From assembly GCA_027563935.2 (NCBI GenBank), contig CM050453.2:86154665-86218664 (forward strand): a DNA stretch of 64,000 nucleotides, in the 5' to 3' direction. A model generated the notes under the pieces. It was not told the DNA's origin, searched no databases, and saw nothing but the letters and a program-made list of their open reading frames with translations. The stretch is from Costus lasius (Eukaryota; Streptophyta; Magnoliopsida; Zingiberales; Costaceae). Made by a program: the position numbers and the translations under genes. This document shows positions 23,236-34,994 of this stretch, one piece after another (within the stretch, counting starts at the first letter, position 1; the number at the start of each line of letters is the position of its first letter).

Positions 23236-24920
23236 TAAGACTTGCTTGTGAAAAGTGGTTAATAAATTCAAGATTTGAAGCCTTTGGACGAAGAACATCA
23301 CTACTGTCCCACTTATTAGCCCTAGCAATTAGCTCTAGTTGTTTCTCCCACCAAAACCTGCCAAACAATCCATCAAAATGCTTCCAAAATATCAATAAGC
23401 TGATTAGGAAGTGTTTTCCTCCTTTTCTACTTTAAAATAAGTCAAATCGAGCAAGAAATCAAAGAGATGTTGATACTTTCATAGGCAGGCCATGATTCTT
23501 TCTATGAGTTTTTGTGAAGTCGATTTGACAAAATCACAACCGTGATTATTTTCGTAGGCAGGCCATGATCTTTCTTATGTATTTCTGCGTAAGCACCCAA
23601 AGATAATTATGACCATGATAAATATTACAAGTAAACTGTGATCCTTTCTATGAAGATTCGTCAATTAATGTTTCGAGGACTTCATAGCCATGAAATTGTC
23701 ATGATTTGGCCACCATTTCTCCTATGCTCTTCTGAAGATTAGAACCATGACAAATTTCACGAGTAGGACATAATTTTCCTGGAACCTTCAATTTACATAA
23801 AATTTGCTAGATAACTCTGTCTTAATGTTTGGAATCCTCTTGCAGTATCGGATCCTCTAAATTCCGTTAGAATTTGACGTTTTTACTCAAAATGTCATAA
23901 AAACAAGTAGAAGTGAAGATTATGAATTATTGCAAGTATTTAAGTCTAAATAGGTACAAAAATGATCAATAAGGGAGAGATTTTATAATAAAAATATATT
24001 AAAAATATTATATGAATGCAAGACGTCACGAGCTCATCCACTAGTACATGCGAAGGGTAGGTTGATAAAGCAATTTTTTATGGTATTTTTTTCTGGATAC
24101 TTAATGTCAAAGTATGTTATATTTATCTCCAATTATATCAAGTTATGTCAAAGTTATGGAGCAAAGGGGAGATTAAGATGGAACAATGGCTGTGCAAAAT
24201 CGAGAGGAATCAAAGTAGTTGGAGCAGAGAACCATCTTATACTCATAGGGTTGTGATCATTGTCACAGCCCATGAACTTTTGCTATGTAATCATGACCCT
24301 TATAGTGTAAATTTTTCTCAAGACTAAGAGGAGTAGCCATCTGGTTTCTTGAATGATTAACTAGTTAAATTTATTGTCTTCTCACTTGAGTTAAGTTAAT
24401 TCAATTATAGAGAATTTATTGCACCTGTAGTTGTTTAAATTTAAACTAATGCATGTCATAGGGGTTATAACATGTACTGAGAGATGACTTATAACTTAAA
24501 ACCCTTTAATTAGGCCTATGGAGTTAGACTACAAGAGTAGTTAAATCATAGTAACTTAATTATTGATGCTAATTTTACATGTGATGAGTTTACTTTATAC
24601 AATTGTATTGTTACATATATAATACTTGCACTGAGAAGTAAATTATAATATTAGAAACTCTTTAATTGAACTTATGATTTAAAGTTATGAGAGTATCTTA
24701 ATTCACTTGAGAGAAGAACTTGTAAGTTAAGCTAGGAGAGTATTTATTAATTCACTAGGAACGAGAATAGATTACCATTGAACTTAAGGCTAGACAACAT
24801 GTTATGAGAATGAAGATTAGTTTAGTATTGAGTTGGGTGTCTGGGAGGAGGCAACTATAACCTTAGAGTAATCTTATTTTAGCAATACTCAAGCAATCAA
24901 CACAAAAATTTATTATAGTT

Positions 24921-25142
24921 TATCTTTGAAATTCCAGAGTGGTGAAAGTTTGTCTAGAATTTTACCCTTCGGTTTCTCTCAAATTATTGCCTGTTTCTAT
25001 TTTCTCTAAAAATTTCAAAAATTTGACTTGCTTAGCTAGTATAAATATAGTTCATTGGTACTTAACACATAGTTCCTTGTGGGATTGATATCTTTTATTA
25101 CTTTGACATATCCGTGCGCTAGCGGATACATCATAGGTATGC
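24921..25142 (+). repeat. Athila/Tat-like LTR 3' end
   Basis: The run CCAGAGTGGTGAAA ... GTACTT ... CCTTGTGGGA ... ATTACTTTGA matches in order the end of the LTR at 52939-54462 (CCAGAGTGGTGAAA ... GTACTTGG ... CCCTGTGGGAATG ... ATTACTTCGATAG). It is interrupted at 25142 by G2 and is followed beyond G2 (29324) by sequence without the expected primer site. Confidence 0.5.
25138..25142. repeat. Target-site duplication TATGC (left) of G2
   Basis: TATGC is repeated at 29319-29323 on the other side of element G2. Confidence 0.9.
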
Positions 25143-25289
25143 TGATGCAGCTACTAGTGGGAGGAGGGTCCTTAAAGCCGTACTCTAAGGGATTACACGA
25201 TGCACGCGAAAACGGGAGAGGGTCTTTAGATGAGGGAAGTGAAAAGCGTTTGGAAAATAGCAGGAAAACACAAAGAAATCAGCGTCGAG
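25143..25289 (-). repeat. Remnant of the G2 3' LTR
   Basis: Nearly identical to 27798-27944, the matching end of the G2 5' LTR. The join to RT sequence is at CGTCGAG (25283-25289), which occurs in both partners (LTR ...CAGCGTCGAGTTC; RT CGTCGAGGTATAGG), so the deletion used a 7-base microhomology. Confidence 0.88.
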
Positions 25290-27658
25290 GTATAGGAAAT
25301 CGATACTTGACGGTGATACGGTTAATGGCACGGCTATCCACGCACATGCGCCACGACCCATCCTTCTTGGGCGTGAGCAAGGCGGGTACAGCGCAGGGAC
25401 TCAAACTCTCGCGGATGTACCCCTTCATGAGGAGGTCATCGACTTGACGTTGTAACTCAGCATGTTCGGTTGGGTTGAGACGATGGTGTGGCAAATTAGG
25501 GAGGGGTGCACCAGGGAGAAGGTCAATCACATGCTGGATCTCCCTATCCGGGGGAAGACCATGGGGTAAGTCCTTGGGGCTAATATCGGCGAACTCAGAG
25601 AGGAGAGCGGACACCTCAGCCGGAGGCGTCATACCCTTGGGCAAAGTGGGGTCCTGTGCCTCGCGAATCATGAGCGCGTACATGACCTTGGTCTCCTGGG
25701 CCTCGCGCACAAGCGCAGAGGTGCGCATGAGGGAGATCGTGGTAGGCGCCGGAGGGGGAGGCATCGACGGAGTGATCAGCCCCTTGGAAGTGCACGCACG
25801 AAGCTCCTTGGGTGGAGCCGGGATCAAACCAATTTTCTGGTCATTGTGGTCAAACACGTAAGTGTTCGACCGACCATAGTAGATCACATCCCTATCATAT
25901 AGCCAAGGACGACCGAGAAGGACGTGGGCGACATCCATAGCCGCCACGTCGCACCACACTTTCTCACGATAGGCCCCAAAGGCAATGGGGACCTGGCATC
26001 GGTGGGTGACCGGAAGACTCGACGTGTCAACCCACGCGATAGAGTAAGGCTTGGGGTGGGGTTCTATGGGGAGACCGAAGCGCGTGATTGCGGTCCGGGA
26101 GACCACATTCAGGTTACTACCACCATCTATGACAATCTTACACGAGTGCCCATTGCACTTGATGTAAGTCGTGAAAATGCTCGAGCGCCGCCAATCCTCG
26201 GCGGGTGTGGGTTGAACAAGGGTCCACCGCACAACCGCAACTGTGGGGTGACCCGACTCATCACCGCTTGTGTAACACTCGGCCTCAATATCCTGCTCCG
26301 CGGGTTCGCGGGTGATGGTGGCTACACGGGTTGGGGCTTTGTCCACAGTGGCGGACTTCCTAGGGCAGTCGCGGGAAAGATGACCCGGTTGGAGGCAGTT
26401 GTAACAATTAACGCGACTAGGCAGGCTGACAAGCGGGGCCTTTCCCCTCTCTTCCCAAGTGGGGCGAGAAGTAGGGCACCGGGGGCTGAACGCCTGGGGG
26501 AGTGATGGGCCGCAGGCGCCGGCTGTGGGTCAGGACGAGGCTCGTGGCGCTCGGGTCGAGGGTGGGTATGAGGAGGTCCGCCCATAGGATGGCGTCTAGG
26601 GGGTCCAGACTCACTGCGTCAAACCGCAGCCCGAAGCTCGTGCTCGATGTCTCGAGCACGCTGAAAGGTTTGATCAAACGTCTCTGAGCCGTACGAGGGT
26701 AAGGCTCGGCGAATGTCCGACCGGAGTCCATTCTTGAACTTTGGACAACGACAGTTCGGGGTCCTCTTGCAAGTTGCAACGGAGTTGTAGCGTCTCAAAG
26801 GTGAGGCGGGTACTCCTCGACGACACTCGACCCTTGGTGTAAACTACTATACTAATCAAGCAAACGCTGCCTATACAAAGGGGGCACGTATCGCTCGCGG
26901 AGGTGATACTTCATCTCCTCCCAATCAATGATGGGAGGAAGGGCTTGCTGCGCGTTTTGGCGTTCCACATTTGCCCAGTGCAAACATGCAGGGCCTTCCA
27001 ACAAGTTGCGGACAAACCGGACATGGGACTCGGGGGCCCAATCACTAAGATCAAAGTAAGAATCGACGGACGCGATCCAATCAAGGAATTTTGTGGGGTC
27101 AAGGCTTCCTACAAAGGGCGCGGGGGTGTTCCTAATGTAACGGCGGAAGTCGTCCTCCACGCGGGGACGATCTACACGTTGTTGGATTGGGGGCCCTTGA
27201 CTGGCCCAAGTGTGGCCAAAGCGGCCGTCAGATCAGGGCCCTTGTGCGGCCCAAACATCATCCTCATCAAGTGGTTCGAAGCCTAAACCCCTGTGGGCCT
27301 CATAAGGACGCGGGCGACCGGAGTCGTCATGGACATGAGGCCGCGTGGACACGGCGAGCGGAGGTAGCTCTCTAGTGGGGGGTACTGGGTTTGAGGATGG
27401 TGGGGGGTGAATCTGGTTCGAGCGTCTCGGCTCCGATAACTCAGGACGTTGAGTGAGGTTGTGGATCCCAGCCATTATTTGCTGAAACATCACGCTTGTA
27501 TTTCCCTCATGGGACTCCAAGCGCGCGGACATCACATCTAACTTAGCATCGACTCGCGCCTCAAGTGCGGCCAAAGAGTCTACATTGGTTCTACTCCCTT
27601 CCGAGGGTTGGACCGATACTTGGGTTTCGGGTATGGTTTCCGGGTATTGGGAAGACAT
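25283..27658 (-). pseudogene. G2 gag-protease-partial RT
   Basis: Minus-strand polyprotein remains from ATG 27658. Gag N-part (to about 27233, with a probable coiled segment around LAALEARVDAKLD), Gag core (26852-27160, YFDLSDWAPE, RERYVPPLYRQRLL), a region with frame changes (26417-26860) including the zinc knuckle area, then one open stretch 26346-25279 of 355 codons with the retropepsin VIDGGSNLNVVS, LGRPWLYDRD, the linker LPNLPHHRLNPTE and the RT start LLTPKKDGSWRMCVDSRAIN ending FPIPR. It belongs to a Gag-Pol that would make virus-like particles in the cytoplasm. RT stops before YxDD, and RNase H and integrase are absent, so it could move only with enzymes from elsewhere. Confidence 0.85.
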
Positions 27659-27780
27659 GATTGTGACCTTGTAGTCACCATGCACAAACAAGGTTAAATG
27701 AGATATGCAGAAAATGCAGAAATCGTGCAGAAATATGACTAAGTATGGATCGCGCGAAAAATGAGGATTGTCCGCACAAC

Positions 27781-27794
27781 TTGCTCTGATACCA
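27781..27794 (-). promoter_or_regulatory. Primer-binding site of G2 (initiator Met tRNA)
   Basis: On the minus strand it reads TGGTATCAGAGCAA, three bases after the LTR terminus at 27798. Confidence 0.88.
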
Positions 27795-27797
27795 AAT

Positions 27798-29318
27798 TGA
27801 TGCAGCTACTAGTGGGAGGAGGGTCCTTAAAGCCGTACTCTAAGGGATTACACGATGCACGCGAAAACGGGAGAGGGTCTTTAGATGAGGGAAGTGAAAA
27901 GCGTTCAGAAAATAGCAGGAAAACACGAAGAAATCAGCGTCGAGTTCGATCGGGGCAACACGAATGCGAGAAGGAATCAACGACACTCAACTACTGAAAA
28001 TACATCACTAACCTCTTAGCATTTAGTGTGCTCTCTAAGCAAATTTTAAGCTCAGCACGTTGCAATGGGGACATCGGATTCGCAGCATACAGCTCGCGCG
28101 CCTATGCGTCTGAAACAAACCAAAAACAAGGAACGACCACGCCTCCGCCGTGTGGATACTCGTGGAGAAGAGGGAAACTACAGTGGAAAAGAACACGAGG
28201 GAATAGAAAACAGGCGAACTTGACCCACCGGAGGCAGTGGGATTTACTTCTTATAATGCTGGAAATGGACCTTCGAGTCGAGGCACTGACCACGACTCTA
28301 CACGCCTCGAAGCCGAGGCAAGACGCTTACAACCTTGGAATCGAGGCACTCTCCTGGATCTCCACAAGTTGGAGTACTCTACCACTATAGAGAACTGAGA
28401 ATGAAGCTAGCCCACCCCTTCTCTTTTATAGGATAAGAGAGGGGAACAAGACAAGGGCTGAATTCCTACCAACTACCTACTTTTGCAGCCCAAAAGTAGT
28501 CAAGACTGCTACATAAGGACAAAAACTGCTACAAGGGACAAAAGACTAACAAACTTCTAGCAACTAAAGTGGACTGGCATACGTCCTTTGATTCCTGCTG
28601 GTACGAGCTGGTTGCGGAGGTAGTTAGACGCGTTCGGAGCATACCGCGACGAAGCAGCAGAATTTGGACGTTGTAGGCTGAGTCACCACCGTCGTGGCAC
28701 GCTCTTGGGCCGTGTTACTGACATGATTGCGGTGTCCCTCCGGAGTTGGGCCGCTTGGGGGCTGGTCTATGGCACCCTTGGGCTGGATCATTTCGGGGTG
28801 GATTGAAAGTGGGCTGACGACACCCACGAAACGATCCGGCGGATGGGATGTGCGTTGGGATCGCCGAATAATCACTTTGTTGGGCTCCTTTGGATCCTCC
28901 TCAAATGAATGAACATGGTGGGGAGGGTTGTGCACGTCAAAACGGGGTCGTTGGGGGCAAATCGGTGGTTTCAGGATTTCCACGGGTCACCTCATGACCA
29001 GTTCCACACCCCGTGACTTTTTCACCACAGTCCATAAAAACTTCCTCAGGGTGTGACCTCGACCGTGGAACATTCTGTGCATATTTGACTTTCTCCATAG
29101 AAACTTCCTCGGGGTGTGACTTTGGTCGCTGGGTCGACTATGGAATATTCTGTGCATACTTGACTGTTTCGCCAGAATCCGCAGAAACTTCCTCGGGTGT
29201 GACTTCGGTCGCTGGGTCGACCGTGGAACACTCTATGATGCCAGAACTCACAGAAAATTTGTGGGGCGCCACTTGGGGCAAATTTTCCCCTTCTTCCATG
29301 TTGTATGCTCCTGCATCA
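27798..29318 (-). repeat. 5' LTR of G2
   Basis: 1521 bases, ends TGATGCAG...CTGCATCA. It contains, at about 29035-29237, three imperfect tandem units built around CTTCCTCGGGGTGTGAC and CGACCGTGGAA. It resembles the G1 LTR near the primer site but differs in the repeat array. Confidence 0.88.
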
Positions 29319-29454
29319 TATGCCCTCGGCCCTAAAGGAGGATAGTGGTTGCGAGCTCACAATGAGTATGTTAAGGGTAGACTCATCCTCTACCCAGTGT
29401 GTGGAAACGGTGGACTAGCAAGTGTGCAAGGTGCATCGATGTGGAAGCCTTCTT
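29319..29454. other. Pre-insertion sequence between G2 and C1
   Basis: About 130 bases that were continuous with the sequence left of 25142 before G2 inserted, and with 50427 onwards before C1 inserted. No gene seen. The last five bases (TTCTT, 29450-29454) are the C1 duplication. Confidence 0.7.
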
Positions 29455-31452
29455 TGTTGGTGTATATGCCCTAGGACCTAGTTTTGATCCATCTTTGTAC
29501 TACTTGACTCTGATATTCATATATATATCTTTCTGGCATTGTCGTTATCATTGTTTGTCTACACCTGCGATTGTGTACTTACATGATAATGCCCCTGGAG
29601 ACAGATTGGATCTGTGCTCAAATGATTGTCCCCAATCGATGTACCTGAGTGGATATGGGACAGCTCTGGTACTTGTGAGACTAGTATATGGGCTGGATAG
29701 GCACGAGGTGCTAACGCAGACATATGGGTATATCAGTGGTGGATATACTGGACCGACCCGCTGTGAGTCTATGACTTGGTGTCATGAGTTATCCTCACAA
29801 GTGACAGGAGATGCATTGATCCCTTGACTTGAGGTCATTGACCATTCTATATGGTTAGGGACTTGCTTTGATATAACCTAACACCTCGCCGTAGTTGGGA
29901 GGTAATAACGGTTGTCATTGAGCATGTCACGACCCATATGAGAAGGTCAATGGATAGACACAGGATTTTCCCCTTTCTAAGGGAAGTATGATATCCATGG
30001 AGCTCCTCTATGGTTCTATGACTGAAAGTGTATGGCCATACCCAGGTGAGAACCTGATTTAGTCATAGCCATGTGATTGGGTGAAAACAAGTGGTGACAC
30101 ACTTGTCCAATCGGATATCAGTTCGGCAAAGAGATTGTAATGCATCTGTACCTAGTTGCGATGATGGGGATGTCGATGTCGATATCCATTCCAATGACCT
30201 GGGTAGTAGCGATGCACTGCTAGGTGCCACTCACTGCTTGTGGTAACCTTTGGTCAGCACTGCCAGCGTCAGAGGAACCTACAGGGTCGCACACTTTGAT
30301 ACTCGAGTTCTCGTATTGATCGGGAAGCCTTATAATCGAGTTATTGGATAACTCGGATCTATTTTGGAGATTTCATCAGCGCCAATGGGCCTGATGAGAT
30401 GGAAGGATGTTATTGGAGCCAAACTCCATTTATGGCAGGTTGACCCGAAATTGACCATGGTTGGCCACATTTGGATTAGGGTTGCATTGGATTGGATCCA
30501 AGTGCTTAATCAAGCCATGTAATGAAGTTTGGGCTAGCTCATTATCCAATGAGGCCCAATAATAAGTTGTCATGAAGAGGCAATAGGCTAAAAGGGTATA
30601 ATGGGGAGGAAGCCAAGCCCATTGGCGCCTAAGGGGCATAATGGGGTTTGGATGGAAAATTTGCTTCATTAAGGAAGCTTTATGCGCCTAGCCCTCTCCC
30701 ATTGATAGTGTGAATGCATTAAGGCATTTCTTGGGGCGCAAGGCTAGGCCTTGGCGCACAAGGCAAGGCTTGGTAGCTTATGGAAAGGTTGAATGAGGTT
30801 TATGGTAAAGTCTTGGAGACTGACTTTCCTTACCTCAAACCTTCTCATCCAAGCCATACACTTGTCATGATCTCAACCCTTGCCCTAACCACCTCTAGCT
30901 CTTTATAAGTGACCCTAGCCGCCCCCTCTTAGGGGTTACAATCCTTAGAGGCGTGACAACAAGAGGAGGGGCGAAAGCAAGGGCTTGAAGGGCGACAACA
31001 CCAAGAAGTGGCGCATCTTCTACTTCCTTCCAAACCCTAGACGCAAGCCTCTTCCTTTTCTCTTGACGCAAGGAACTTGATGCTTGACGGTTTCCCTCTC
31101 CCTCATCCTTCTTCATCTTTGGCGCATCTACCTTGGAGGTAGCGCATACTTTGAAGAAGGAGCACAAGGCTTGGATCTTCTTCCCGAGGCTAGCACCGGG
31201 CGTGGAAGAAGAGGACTCGAGGCATCCGTGTGTGTGAGACTGCAGAGGGCGCACGCTTGGGCGCCTATCACGACATCGACCTCATCTTGCTCTAAGGTAT
31301 TTCCTAACTCATTGTGTTGACTCTCTTGCTTGCGATCTTCACTGGGTTTTTTGGGACCGGCCTGTTTCGGGGACATTCTTCCGCTGTGCAATGTATGTAT
31401 GTATGCTTATCACTGTTGAAAAATTGTAAAATGTCCCCGGGGTTTCCCAACA
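29455..31452 (+). repeat. 5' LTR of C1
   Basis: 1998 bases, TGTTGG...CCAACA. A TATA-like TTTATAAG lies at 30902-30909, about 550 bases before the LTR end. The same LTR family occurs at 36737/49084 and 62176. Confidence 0.92.
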
Positions 31453-31453
31453 G

Positions 31454-31464
31454 TGGTATCAGAG
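31454..31464 (+). promoter_or_regulatory. Primer-binding site of C1
   Basis: TGGTATCAGAG one base after the LTR end, complementary to initiator Met tRNA. Confidence 0.92.
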
Positions 31465-33143
31465 TGACTTGCAAGACTCGAACGATGTTTTATGCTTTTC
31501 TTTCATGCTCACATGCCATATCTCTATTTTCGTTAATAGCATGATGCATGGCAAATGATTTTTCTAAAAGTAGAAAAATTAAGGTTTCTTGTTTCTATCA
31601 TCTTTTCAATCTCTTTTGGATTTTTGTGTTATTTTTCTTGCTTGATTTAAAGATCAAAGGCGCACGTGATTTTATCAAGTAGGACGAGCATTGTGTCTTC
31701 GGACTGGCCGGGTCCCTTGATCTGACAAAATTGCCAGCCGAAAGGATCTCTGAAATCATTATGAAAAGTTAATCACAAATAACCAAAGGATTTGTGAGAA
31801 GAAGATGAGAAAAAGAGACTAGTTTTATGAAAAAGTAAAATTTCAGATTTTATGTTTTTCATGAGCATGTAGAATTGCATGGGTAAATACCTTGATTGTG
31901 CATAATGTTGTGATCATGAGTCAAGCCCCTTTTGCATGCCTGTGATGTATCCTTGTGCGGCCTGCGTGCCATCTTTTTCATTATTTTTAAAAATTAAGAT
32001 GAAGATTAAGGGCTAGGCGCTTCCTTCTTGGACCTTGATACTCACATCTTGCTTGATGGCGCAAGCATGCAAGGTGGCGCATGCAAGCTGGTGTTTGGTT
32101 GCTTGGTGGCGCAAGAAAGCTTGGCCAAACCTCTTTTGGTTTGAGAGCTAGCTATCTTGGCCCCTTGCATGGTGGCGCACCTTCCTTGGAGGAAGACCAT
32201 GGCATTGGCCGAACCTATGGGGAACTTTTAAAGTGTACCTCTAGGGTTTGAGAGCTAAACCATGAGAGAAGGACCTTGGAGCCAACCTTGAAGTTCAAGC
32301 TAGAGGTCGGCTAGGCTAGGTCTATTTTTTGGGGCTTGAGTTCCAGGACAAGAGTTGAACCTCTTTCATGGCATGGGTTGGTTCAATGTCTTGAATAGGA
32401 TATGATCACATCATTCTTTACTGCTTTTATTATTATCTGCAGAAGCATGCCTGTAATGTTTTATCGTTATGTTATCACCATAGGATTGCATGCCTGTAAT
32501 GATAGACATAAGATAAAACTGAGATGATGAGACCTTAAACAAAAACCCTCAATTAAAATATCAAGTCTAGTAGCCTTCTAACGCGTAGCCCTCACTAAGC
32601 TATCGATCAGTGGAGTTGTGAATTGTTTCCCACCCTCGTGGGACACACCCACTTATCTTTAGAAAGTGCGTGGTGACAATGGTTTCTCCAGTCCAGTTTT
32701 AACCTGGGCGTGCCTTCGCAAGGAAACTCGTTGGCCCTGGGCATAACGGTTAGGAATGGACTTGACTAGATTTTCAGGTGTGCTAGGCACATGATGAAAC
32801 TCTAGAGGCATCGTTGAGAGGTTAGGGTTTCATGCTGTATCCAGCCCTCGCTGGACATGAAATGCTTGGACTGTCTCAATAAGGGGAATTGCTTGGAGCA
32901 ATCGGCCGGCGTGCCCACCTTAGGAAACATGGGTCACTTTGTGCATCTCATCCCACCCTCGTGGGATGCGAAGCCCTGTGTGGAATGAGGATCTCATCTC
33001 ACTAGGAAATCTTGGATTTCTCGATTGACTTTATGGGTTATCAATTTGATTAAAAATAGTGGGAGCCATGGTCATTTAAAACAAGTCTAGTTTAAATGAT
33101 TCGAAGTAGTACTAATCTGCTGTTTCTTGGTTGTTGTAGAACA
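31465..33143 (+). other. Long untranslated leader of C1
   Basis: About 1.7 kb without coding sequence between primer site and gag. Its last part shares short blocks with the C2 leader, notably GGATCTCATCTCACTA versus GGATCCCATCTCACTA, and TTGTTGTAG just before the gag start. The latter could be a splice acceptor. Confidence 0.6.
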
Positions 33144-33650
33144 ATGGCTATGAACAATAGCAGTTGGTCACTGCGATCTACCCTGGAAAGGGATATGTTG
33201 GTTGGATCCAAGTTACTAGATTGGTATATGAACTTGAGAATCATGCTCAAGCTCGGAAGGAAGCTTTATGTCCTTGAGCGTCCTTTTCCTGAGCCGCTTC
33301 CATGCTCGGCCTCTGCGGCTGAGAGGGATGCTTATGATAAGCATCAGGTTGATACTTTGGAGGTTGCTAACTAACATGTCACCTGAATTTAGAGGGTGAT
33401 ATGAATCGAAGAGTGCCTCTGAGATTATTTTAATCTAAGGCAGCTCTTTGATGAATTGGTTGAGCTCAATCCTCCTAAAGTTGATATTCAGTGAGTTGAG
33501 CCGAAAGGCTTGACCAAGGAACTGAAATTAAAGATGGATATGATCAGGAATAATAGGTGCTATTCATGTGGAGGGCCACCTCACATGTTGAAGGACATGT
33601 TGCAACTTCAGAATGAGGAGAAGAAAGGCAAGGCTTTGTCTTCATGCTCA
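33144..33650 (+). pseudogene. C1 gag, centrally deleted
   Basis: Starts ATG at 33144 with WSLRSTLERDMLVGSKLLDW, clearly homologous to the intact C2 gag (NVRSLLEREKFAGPNFSDW). It hits a stop at 33372 after 76 codons. The middle of Gag (C2 residues about 75-190) is replaced by a short stop-ridden stretch. It resumes at about 33510 with the nucleic-acid-binding part: CYSCGGPPHMLKDM corresponds to the C2 knuckle CFHCGQLGHWKKDC, but the last cysteine is lost. It cannot make a working capsid protein. Confidence 0.8.
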
Positions 33651-34994
33651 GGTATTTATGTTACCGAAGTCAACCTTTCTACTCCTATGACATGGGTATT
33701 GGATACCGCATGTGGAGCTCATATTTGTACAAATATGCAAAGGCTCAGAAAGGGTAGATCGGTAAGGCCTAGAGAGATTGACCTACGGATAGGTAACAGG
33801 GCACAAGTTGCTGTAGGAGTTTCTCTCCCTGCCTTCTGGACTTTAGTTAAAGCTAGACAATTGCTATTATGTACCTTCTCTTACCAAAACATTGTATCCA
33901 CTCCTTGCTTGGCAAAGAAAGGATTTAAGTTTGAAATAAAAGAGAACTTATGTTCTTTTGCAAACATGTTTTATGGGAAGGGTACTTTGTGCAATGGTCC
34001 GCATGTCTTGGACATGGATAGCTCTATTTGTAACATAAATAATAAAAGGACCAAACTGAGCGGTTCAGTTGGTGCTTTCCTACGGCATTGTCGATTAGCC
34101 CATATAAACAAGAATCGCATTCGACAACTCGATGCAAATGGGTTGTTAGATTCGAGTTCCTTGGAGGAACTTGATATATGTGAGACTTGTTTATTAGGGA
34201 AAATGACAAAGGCGCCCTTCACCAAGACTGGTGAGAGGGCAGGAGGTTTATTAGATCTCATACATACTGATGTGTGTGGGCCTTTCAATAAACAAGCCAG
34301 AGGAGGGTACAACTACTTCATCGCGTTTACTGCTGACTTCAGTAGATATGGTTATGTCTATCTGATGAGACATAAGTCTGAATCCTTTGAGAAATTTAAG
34401 GAGTTTAGACATGAAGTAGAGAACCAGCTTGGTAGATGCATTAAGACTCTTCGATCAGATCGTGGTGGAGAGTACCTGAGCGGTGAATTCTTTAACTATT
34501 TGAGAGAGTGTGGGATCATATCCCAACTCACTCCTGCTGGAACACCTCAATGCAATGGTGTGTCTGAAAGGAGAAATCGAACTTTGTTGGACATGGTTCG
34601 ATCTATGATGAGTCATGCAACTCTACCTCCCTCATTCTGGGGACATGCACTTGAGACAGCTTCTCTAATACTGAATAATGTTCCATCTAAGAGTGTCTCA
34701 AAGATTCCATACGAGGTATGGAGTGGGAGACGCCGTAATCTCACTTTTATCAGGATCTGCAGATGTAAGACTTATGTCAAACGTCAGGATTCTAGCAAGC
34801 TAGAACGTAGATCTGATAAGTGTATGTTTGTGGGGTACCCTAAGGAGACTAAGGGTTACTACTTCTATGTTCCCACCGAGAACAAAGTTTTTGTTGCTCG
34901 GGGTGCTGTCTTTCTAGAGAAAGAATTTCTCATGAAAGAAGTTAGTGGAGGAAGTTTGACTTGGATGAGGTCCAAGTGCAACCACAAGACATAG
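33651..34994 (+). pseudogene. C1 protease and integrase region
   Basis: Part of an open frame (33510-34994, 494 codons). Protease motif WVLDTACGAHIC (near 33695), then the zinc-binding HHCC region with HCRLAHINKNR and CETC (near 34085-34190), and an integrase core with the three expected acidic residues in LIHTDVCGPF, LRSDRGGEYL and SERRNRTLLD. The frame is open through integrase, but the segment between protease and HHCC is scrambled compared with C2 (33810-33900), and the frame stops at TAG 34992 before RT. Such integrase would insert the element DNA in the nucleus. Here it lacks a proper Gag and RT partner. Confidence 0.8.

Larger units (their letters stand above)
20601..24920. repeat. 3.7 kb AT-rich direct duplication, copy 2 (with insertion)
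   Basis: Second copy of the 16907-20600 unit, 0.6 kb longer because of an insertion at 21608-22210. Without it the length is about the same as copy 1. It runs straight into a sequence resembling an Athila/Tat LTR end (24921-25142), so the whole pair may belong to a long-LTR Ty3 element. It has no credible coding sequence. Confidence 0.8.
25143..29318 (-). mobile_element. Ty3/gypsy element G2, internally deleted
   Basis: Minus-strand element with both outer ends intact (TGATGCAG...CTGCATCA) and a perfect TATGC duplication, but only 4.2 kb long. It has a full 5' LTR (27798-29318), primer site, gag, protease and the beginning of RT, then jumps directly to the last 147 bases of the 3' LTR (25143-25289). 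The rest of RT, RNase H, integrase and most of the 3' LTR are missing. Confidence 0.9.

Noticed and set aside
29399..29827. 142-codon forward frame over the C1 LTR start (also repeated at 36837 in the 3' LTR)
   Set aside because: It spans an LTR boundary and recurs only because the LTR recurs; no domain.
31084..31391. Frames at the C1 LTR end (repeated at 49873-50361)
   Set aside because: They lie in the R/U5 part of the LTR on both strands, with no motif.
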